A DNA stretch of 50,730 nt from Kocuria sp. p3-SID1428. GTDB taxonomy: Bacteria > Actinomycetota > Actinomycetes > Actinomycetales > Micrococcaceae. The DNA is taken from assembly GCF_025149945.1 (NCBI RefSeq), contig NZ_JALXVH010000016.1, positions 1-50,730 on the forward strand, read 5' to 3'. The stretch's first letter is position 1. The number at the start of each line of letters is the position of its first letter. A model generated the notes under the pieces. The model searched no databases and was not told the DNA's origin. It saw nothing but the letters and a program-made list of their open reading frames with translations. Below are positions 46,782 through 50,730 of this stretch, in pieces. Both the position numbers and the translations under genes were made by a program.

Positions 46782-48149
46782 GTGGCAGACAACGAATTCG
46801 ACATCCTGGTGCTCGGCGGAGGCTCCGCCGGCTACGCCGCAGCTCTTCGCGGAGTCCAGCTGGGCTTCAGCGTCGCGCTGATCGAGAAGTCCAAGCTGGG
46901 CGGCACCTGCCTGCACTGGGGCTGCATCCCCACCAAGGCGTACCTGCACTCCGCCGAGCTGGCCACCGAGGCCCAGAACTCGGAGAAGTACGGCGTGAGC
47001 ATCGGCGAGGTCTCCGTGGACATGGCCAAGGTGCGCGAGTACAAGGACAGCATCGTCGCCGGCAAGTTCAAGGGCCTGCAGGGACTCATGAAGTCCAAGA
47101 AGGTCACCGTCGTGGACGGCTTCGGCAAGCTCACCGGTGAGAACACCATCGACGTCGACGGCACCACCTACACCGGCAAGCACATCATCCTGGCCTCGGG
47201 CTCCTACTCGAAGACCATGGGCATCGAGATCCGCGATCGGGTCATGACCTCCACCGAGGCCCTCGAGATCGATTGGACCCCCAAGTCCGCGATCGTGCTG
47301 GGCGGCGGCGTCATCGGCTCCGAGTTCGCCTCCATGTGGAACTCCTTCGGCGTGGACGTCACCGTCATCGAGGGCCTGGATCACCTGGTCCCCAACGAGG
47401 ACCCCGCCATCATCAAGAACCTCGAGAAGGAGTTCAAGAAGAAGGGCATCAAGACCAACCTGGGCACCTTCTTCGAGAAGGTCGAGCAGGACGACAACGG
47501 CGCCAAGGTCACCCTCGCCGACGGCAAGGTCTTCGAGGCCGACGTCGTCCTGGTCGCCGTGGGCCGTGCCCCGCGCACCGAGGACATGGGCTACGAGGAC
47601 CTCGGGATCCCCATGGACCGCGGCTTCGTCACCCCGAACGAGCGCCTGCACACCGGCGTGGGCAGCATCTACGCGATCGGCGACATCGTCCCGGGCGTGC
47701 AGCTGGCCCACCGCGGCTACCAGCAGGGCCGCTTCGTGGCCGAGGAGATCGCGGGCCTGAACCCGATCCCCGTCGAGGACATCAACGTCCCCAAGGTCAC
47801 TTTCACCGAGCCGGAGATCTCGTCGGTGGGCTACACCCAGCCCAAGGCCGAGGAGAAGTTCGGCAAGGAGAACATCGAGACCTTCGAGTACAACCTGCTC
47901 GGCAACGGCAAGTCCTCGATCCTGGGCACCGGCGGCATCATCAAGCTGGTCCGCGAGAAGGACGGCCCGATCGTCGGCTTCCACGCGATCGGCAAGCGCA
48001 TCTCGGAGCAGATCGGCGAGGGCCAGCTCATCGTCAACTGGGAGGCCTACCCGGAGGACGTCGCGCAGTTCATCCACGCGCACCCCACCCAGAACGAGGC
48101 CCTCGGCGAGGCCGCCATGGGCCTGGCGGGCATCCCGCTGCACGGCTGA
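46782..48149 (+). CDS. lpdA: Dihydrolipoyl dehydrogenase (E3)
   Basis: This is the FAD flavoprotein that reoxidises dihydrolipoamide of 2-oxoacid dehydrogenase complexes and reduces NAD+. The protein is 455 residues. The FAD-binding motif is LGGGSAGYAAALRG; the redox disulfide Cys43/Cys48 lies in GGTCLHWGCIPTK; the NAD site is VLGGGVIGSEFASMW; the second FAD motif is IYAIGDI; the catalytic His434-Glu439 pair sits in HAHPTQNEAL. The start is GTG 46782-46784 with AAGGGAGC upstream. It lies directly upstream of sucB, separated by 90 bases holding a hairpin, and is probably co-regulated with it. Confidence 0.97.
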   Translation: MADNEFDILVLGGGSAGYAAALRGVQLGFSVALIEKSKLGGTCLHWGCIPTKAYLHSAELATEAQNSEKYGVSIGEVSVDMAKVREYKDSIVAGKFKGLQGLMKSKKVTVVDGFGKLTGENTIDVDGTTYTGKHIILASGSYSKTMGIEIRDRVMTSTEALEIDWTPKSAIVLGGGVIGSEFASMWNSFGVDVTVIEGLDHLVPNEDPAIIKNLEKEFKKKGIKTNLGTFFEKVEQDDNGAKVTLADGKVFEADVVLVAVGRAPRTEDMGYEDLGIPMDRGFVTPNERLHTGVGSIYAIGDIVPGVQLAHRGYQQGRFVAEEIAGLNPIPVEDINVPKVTFTEPEISSVGYTQPKAEEKFGKENIETFEYNLLGNGKSSILGTGGIIKLVREKDGPIVGFHAIGKRISEQIGEGQLIVNWEAYPEDVAQFIHAHPTQNEALGEAAMGLAGIPLHG

Positions 48150-48160
48150 TCAGGCCACCT

Positions 48161-48194
48161 CGGCCGGCGACGCTGCTGACAGTGTCGCCGGCCG
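48161..48194 (+). terminator. Hairpin between lpdA and sucB
   Basis: 11-bp arms (CGGCCGGCGAC at 48161-48171 and complement at 48184-48194) around 12 bases, about 10 bases after the lpdA stop. It may terminate part of the lpdA transcription before sucB or stabilise the upstream mRNA. Confidence 0.6.
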
Positions 48195-48239
48195 ATCACC
48201 AGCACTGCATCGACCTGACGTCAGAAAGAGAATCTGAAC

Positions 48240-50114
48240 ATGTCTGAAACCGTGAACCTTCCTGCACTCGGTGAGTCCGTCACCGAAGGCACCGTGACCC
48301 GCTGGCTCAAGGAGGTCGGCGACGAGGTGGCCGTCGACGAGGCCATCGTCGAGATCTCGACCGACAAGGTGGACACCGAGGTCCCCTCCCCGGTCGCCGG
48401 TGTGATCGAGGAGATCCTGGTCCAGGAGGACGAGGACGTCGAGGTCGGCGCCCCGCTGGTCGTCATCGGCGACGGCTCCGGCTCCGGCAGCTCCGACGAC
48501 TCCTCCGACGACTCCGCGGATGATTCCGCTGAGGAGGAGGAGCCGAAGGCTGAGGAGAAGTCCGAGGAGAAGTCCGAGGAGAAGTCCGAGGAGAAGCCCG
48601 CCGAGGAGGCTCCGAAGGCCGAGACCAAGAAGTCCTCCGGCGGCTCCGGCACCGAGGTCACCCTGCCCGCCCTGGGCGAGTCGGTGACCGAGGGCACCGT
48701 GACCCGCTGGCTCAAGGAGATCGGCGAGGAGATCTCCGTCGACGAGCCCCTGCTCGAGGTCTCCACCGACAAGGTCGACACCGAGGTCCCCTCCCCGGTG
48801 GCCGGCACCCTGCTCGAGATCCGCGTCCAGGAGGACGAGGACGCCGAGGTCGGCCAGGTCCTGGCCGTGATCGGCGACGCTGACGCCGCCGAGTCCTCCG
48901 ACGACTCCAGCGACTCCGCGGATGACTCCGCAGACTCCTCGGCGAAGGACGCGGACGAGGAGATCGAGGACGCAGCCACGTCGTCGTCGACCCCCGAGGC
49001 CACGGACGAGGCCGCCGAGGACAAGACCTCCGGCGAGGCCAAGCAGGAGCAGAAGTCGGCGCAGGACGCGACGTCTCAGAAGGCGCAGTCGGCCAAGACC
49101 GAGTCGGCGCAGCAGAAGGCTCCCCAGCAGGAGTCCTCGTCCGCCTCCGGCTCGGCAGAGGCCTCCGGCTACGTCACCCCGCTCGTGCGCAAGCTCGCTC
49201 GCGAGAAGGGCGTCGACCTCTCCTCCGTGAAGGGCACCGGCGTGGGCGGGCGCATCCGCAAGCAGGATGTGGTGGCTGCCGCTGAGTCCGGCGCCAAGGC
49301 CGAGGCTCCGGCCTCCTCCGGTTCGGCCCAGCAGGGTGGTGCGCCGATCGCCGACAACGGCGAGCCGACCACCATCCAGCCGGTCTCGGACAAGCGCGGC
49401 ACCACGGAGAAGGCTCCGCGCATCCGCATGACGATCGCCAAGCGCATGCGCGAGTCGCTGCAGCAGTCGGCCCAGCTCACGCAGGTCACCGAGGTCGACA
49501 TGACCCGCGTGGCCGCTCTGCGGAACAAGGCCAAGAACCAGTTCCAGGACAAGCACGGCGCCAAGCTGACCTTCCTCCCGTTCTTCGCCCAGGCCGTGGC
49601 CGAGGGGCTCAAGGCCAACCCGGCCCTGAACGCCACGTTCAAGGAGGACGAGAAGGAGATCATCTACAACGGCTCCGAGAATCTGGCGATCGCCGTGGAC
49701 ACCCCGCGCGGTCTGCTGGTCCCGGTCCTCAAGGAGGCCGGCGATATGGAGCTGCCGGGCCTGGCTCAGGGCATCGCCGACCTCGGCGCCCGCGGCCGCG
49801 ACGGCTCGATCTCCCCGGACGAGCTGACCGGCGGCACGTTCACGATCACGAACATCGGCTCCTTCGGCGCCCTGTTCGACACCCCGATCATCAACCAGCC
49901 CCAGGTCGCCATCCTGGGCACGGGCACGATCGTGAAGCGCCCCATGGTCATCCAGGACGCCGACGGCAATGACGTCGTGGCCATCCGCCACATGTGCTAC
50001 CTGTCGCTGACCTACGATCACCGCATCGTGGACGGGGCCGACGCCGGTCGTTTCCTCAAGGGCCTGAAGGCACGCCTGGAGGAGGGCCGCTTCGAGGGCT
50101 CCCTCGGCCTGTGA
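48240..50114 (+). CDS. sucB: 2-oxoglutarate/pyruvate dehydrogenase E2 (dihydrolipoyl acyltransferase)
   Basis: This is the E2 component, 624 residues, with two lipoyl domains (residues 1-77 and 139-213; modified Lys43 and Lys178 in identical TDKVDTEVPSPVAG sequences). Acidic/Lys-rich and Ala/Gln/Ser-rich linkers join them (about 78-135 and 218-305). A peripheral-subunit-binding domain (about 309-345, TPLVRKLAREKGVDLSSVKG) and the catalytic acyltransferase domain follow (from about 393, His593 and Asp597 in DHRIVDGA). In Actinobacteria the E2 of this type may be shared between pyruvate and 2-oxoglutarate dehydrogenase, so the acyl group is uncertain. The E1 gene is not in this window. ATG 48240 follows AGAAAGAGAA. 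A strong terminator follows. Confidence 0.95.
   Translation: MSETVNLPALGESVTEGTVTRWLKEVGDEVAVDEAIVEISTDKVDTEVPSPVAGVIEEILVQEDEDVEVGAPLVVIGDGSGSGSSDDSSDDSADDSAEEEEPKAEEKSEEKSEEKSEEKPAEEAPKAETKKSSGGSGTEVTLPALGESVTEGTVTRWLKEIGEEISVDEPLLEVSTDKVDTEVPSPVAGTLLEIRVQEDEDAEVGQVLAVIGDADAAESSDDSSDSADDSADSSAKDADEEIEDAATSSSTPEATDEAAEDKTSGEAKQEQKSAQDATSQKAQSAKTESAQQKAPQQESSSASGSAEASGYVTPLVRKLAREKGVDLSSVKGTGVGGRIRKQDVVAAAESGAKAEAPASSGSAQQGGAPIADNGEPTTIQPVSDKRGTTEKAPRIRMTIAKRMRESLQQSAQLTQVTEVDMTRVAALRNKAKNQFQDKHGAKLTFLPFFAQAVAEGLKANPALNATFKEDEKEIIYNGSENLAIAVDTPRGLLVPVLKEAGDMELPGLAQGIADLGARGRDGSISPDELTGGTFTITNIGSFGALFDTPIINQPQVAILGTGTIVKRPMVIQDADGNDVVAIRHMCYLSLTYDHRIVDGADAGRFLKGLKARLEEGRFEGSLGL
48552..48599 (+). 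repeat. 12-bp tandem repeat in the sucB linker
   Basis: Four copies of GAGGAGAAGTCC (the last ends CCC) encode EEKS units in the linker after the first lipoyl domain. Because the unit is in frame, copy-number change would only alter linker length. Confidence 0.85.
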
Positions 50115-50158
50115 GCTGAGCTGCCCCGCTCGGTTTCAGGCCGAGTCGGCGCCGCTTC

Positions 50159-50193
50159 GAAGGCCCCGCACCGTACGCCGGTGCGGGGCCTTC
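50159..50193 (+). terminator. Terminator of sucB
   Basis: Perfect 15-bp arms (GAAGGCCCCGCACCG, loop TACGC, complement) 44 bases after the sucB stop, followed by a pyrimidine-rich stretch. Confidence 0.85.
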
Positions 50194-50355
50194 CCCATGC
50201 CGGCTGGCCCTCTCCCCTGGGCTGCGCTCACTCCGTCCGCTCTGCTCATGTCCAGGCGAGCGGACCTGCTGGCGCGGTGCACGGGTGGCTGCGCCGGTGG
50301 CTGAGATCACCGCGGGCCGCACCACAGCGGTGACAGGGTCTCACCACAGGGCCGA

Positions 50356-50368
50356 TAGTCTGTTCTCC
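50356..50368 (+). promoter_or_regulatory. -10 box at leaderless spacing before the small membrane protein gene
   Basis: TAGTCT at 50356-50361, then exactly 7 bases, then ATG at 50369. No ribosome-binding site precedes the ATG. Confidence 0.6.
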
Positions 50369-50716
50369 ATGGTATTCGTGCATTCTCTTCTGGTCCTCGT
50401 CCATCTCTTCGGCGCCGCCGTGATCATCGGCACCTGGATCGCCACGTTCCGCACGCCCACGGTGACCGGCTGGCAGTTCTGGGCCTCCGTGGCCATGCTG
50501 CTGTCCGGCCTGCTCCTGATGGGCCTGCTCGAGATGGGTGACGGCCCCGTCAATCACGTCAAGCTCACCGTGAAGCTGATCATCGCCATCGCGGTCTTCG
50601 CCGCCGCCCTGATCGGGCGCCGCAAGATCGCCAAGGGCGAGGAGATCTCCGCCGGCATCGCCCACGGCGTGGGCGGATCCGCCCTGATCAACATGGTGAT
50701 CGCTGTCCTGTGGTGA
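50369..50716 (+). CDS. Small integral membrane protein of unknown function
   Basis: This is a 115-residue protein with about four hydrophobic segments (residues 4-24, 40-57, 69-87 and 97-115), with HSLLVLVHLFGAAVIIGTW at the start and MGDGPVNHVKLTVKLI in the middle. The conserved His and Trp positions are reminiscent of small membrane proteins related to CopD/DUF2269-type families, but the match is weak. I do not recognise it. The ATG at 50369 was chosen over an in-frame ATG at 50285 because hydrophobic sequence begins there and a -10 box falls between the two. The gene ends 14 bases before the window edge. Confidence 0.75.
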   Translation: MVFVHSLLVLVHLFGAAVIIGTWIATFRTPTVTGWQFWASVAMLLSGLLLMGLLEMGDGPVNHVKLTVKLIIAIAVFAAALIGRRKIAKGEEISAGIAHGVGGSALINMVIAVLW

Positions 50717-50730
50717 TCCGCATGGGGGTC

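Noticed and set aside
48552..48599. 12-bp tandem repeat as a CRISPR array
   Set aside because: No unique spacers; units are contiguous and encode the E2 linker.

Overview
The window is about 50.7 kb of very G+C-rich bacterial chromosome. It looks like an actinobacterium of the order Micrococcales, most probably Micrococcaceae (the Arthrobacter/Kocuria/Micrococcus group). The evidence is marker genes with actinobacterial character (SepH, DUF4193, DUF3710, DUF3159, DUF3093, PAC2, a DUF7455 zinc protein, a fused CydDC, and a primary sigma factor with a long Lys/Ala-rich N-terminus), frequent GTG starts, and TANNNT -10 boxes placed 7 bases before start codons. I see no rRNA, tRNA, CRISPR array, insertion sequence or prophage. 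This is essentially core chromosome.

Layout. 1-5.6 kb (minus strand): a small YtxH-like protein, dxs and acnA. 5.6-9.3 kb (minus): a 23S rRNA uracil methyltransferase-like gene coupled to a KimA-like potassium transporter. 9.3-10.8 kb (plus): two coupled TrkA/RCK proteins divergent from that transporter. 10.8-13.5 kb (minus): dut, DUF3710, an OB-fold protein and DUF3159, the last three overlapping by ATGA. 13.5-16.4 kb: DUF3093 (plus) convergent with DUF4193 (minus), then sepH (plus). 16.5-22.9 kb (minus): a protein-modification cluster of a GNAT plus acyl-CoA synthetase protein acetyltransferase, a membrane-anchored Ser/Thr kinase, DUF5998 and an alkaline-phosphatase-superfamily enzyme. 23.0-26.1 kb (plus): parC and a GNAT acetyltransferase. 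26.2-32.6 kb (minus): cydA-cydB-cydDC. 32.8-36.1 kb (minus): mdh and parE. 36.5-40.8 kb: a DUF7455 protein (plus) facing a GyrI-like protein, dhaL, a truncated dhaK and sigA (minus). 41.0-44.6 kb (minus): DUF4192, an MFS transporter and PAC2. 44.9-50.7 kb (plus): pepA, lpdA, sucB and a small membrane protein.

How the genes fit together. Central carbon and respiration are well represented (aconitase, malate dehydrogenase, the E3 and E2 of 2-oxoacid dehydrogenases, the cytochrome bd oxidase and its CydDC exporter). Isoprenoid supply (dxs), potassium homeostasis (KimA-like plus two RCK proteins), dUTP control, DNA topology (parC and parE 10 kb apart), division (sepH) and housekeeping transcription (sigA) are also here. 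Most same-strand neighbours overlap by four bases or lie within a few bases of each other, so translational coupling is likely.

Most notable observations: (1) dhaK has lost its start and about 51 N-terminal codons, and its remnant begins 7 bases after the sigA terminator stem, while dhaL is intact. (2) A SigR/SigH-type promoter motif lies upstream of sigA. (3) Several genes share a TANNNT-N7-ATG arrangement that predicts leaderless mRNAs, including one that would give PepA a 39-residue N-terminal extension. (4) A KimA-type potassium transporter is divergent from two RCK proteins. I did not find a clearly novel multi-gene defence or mobile system.
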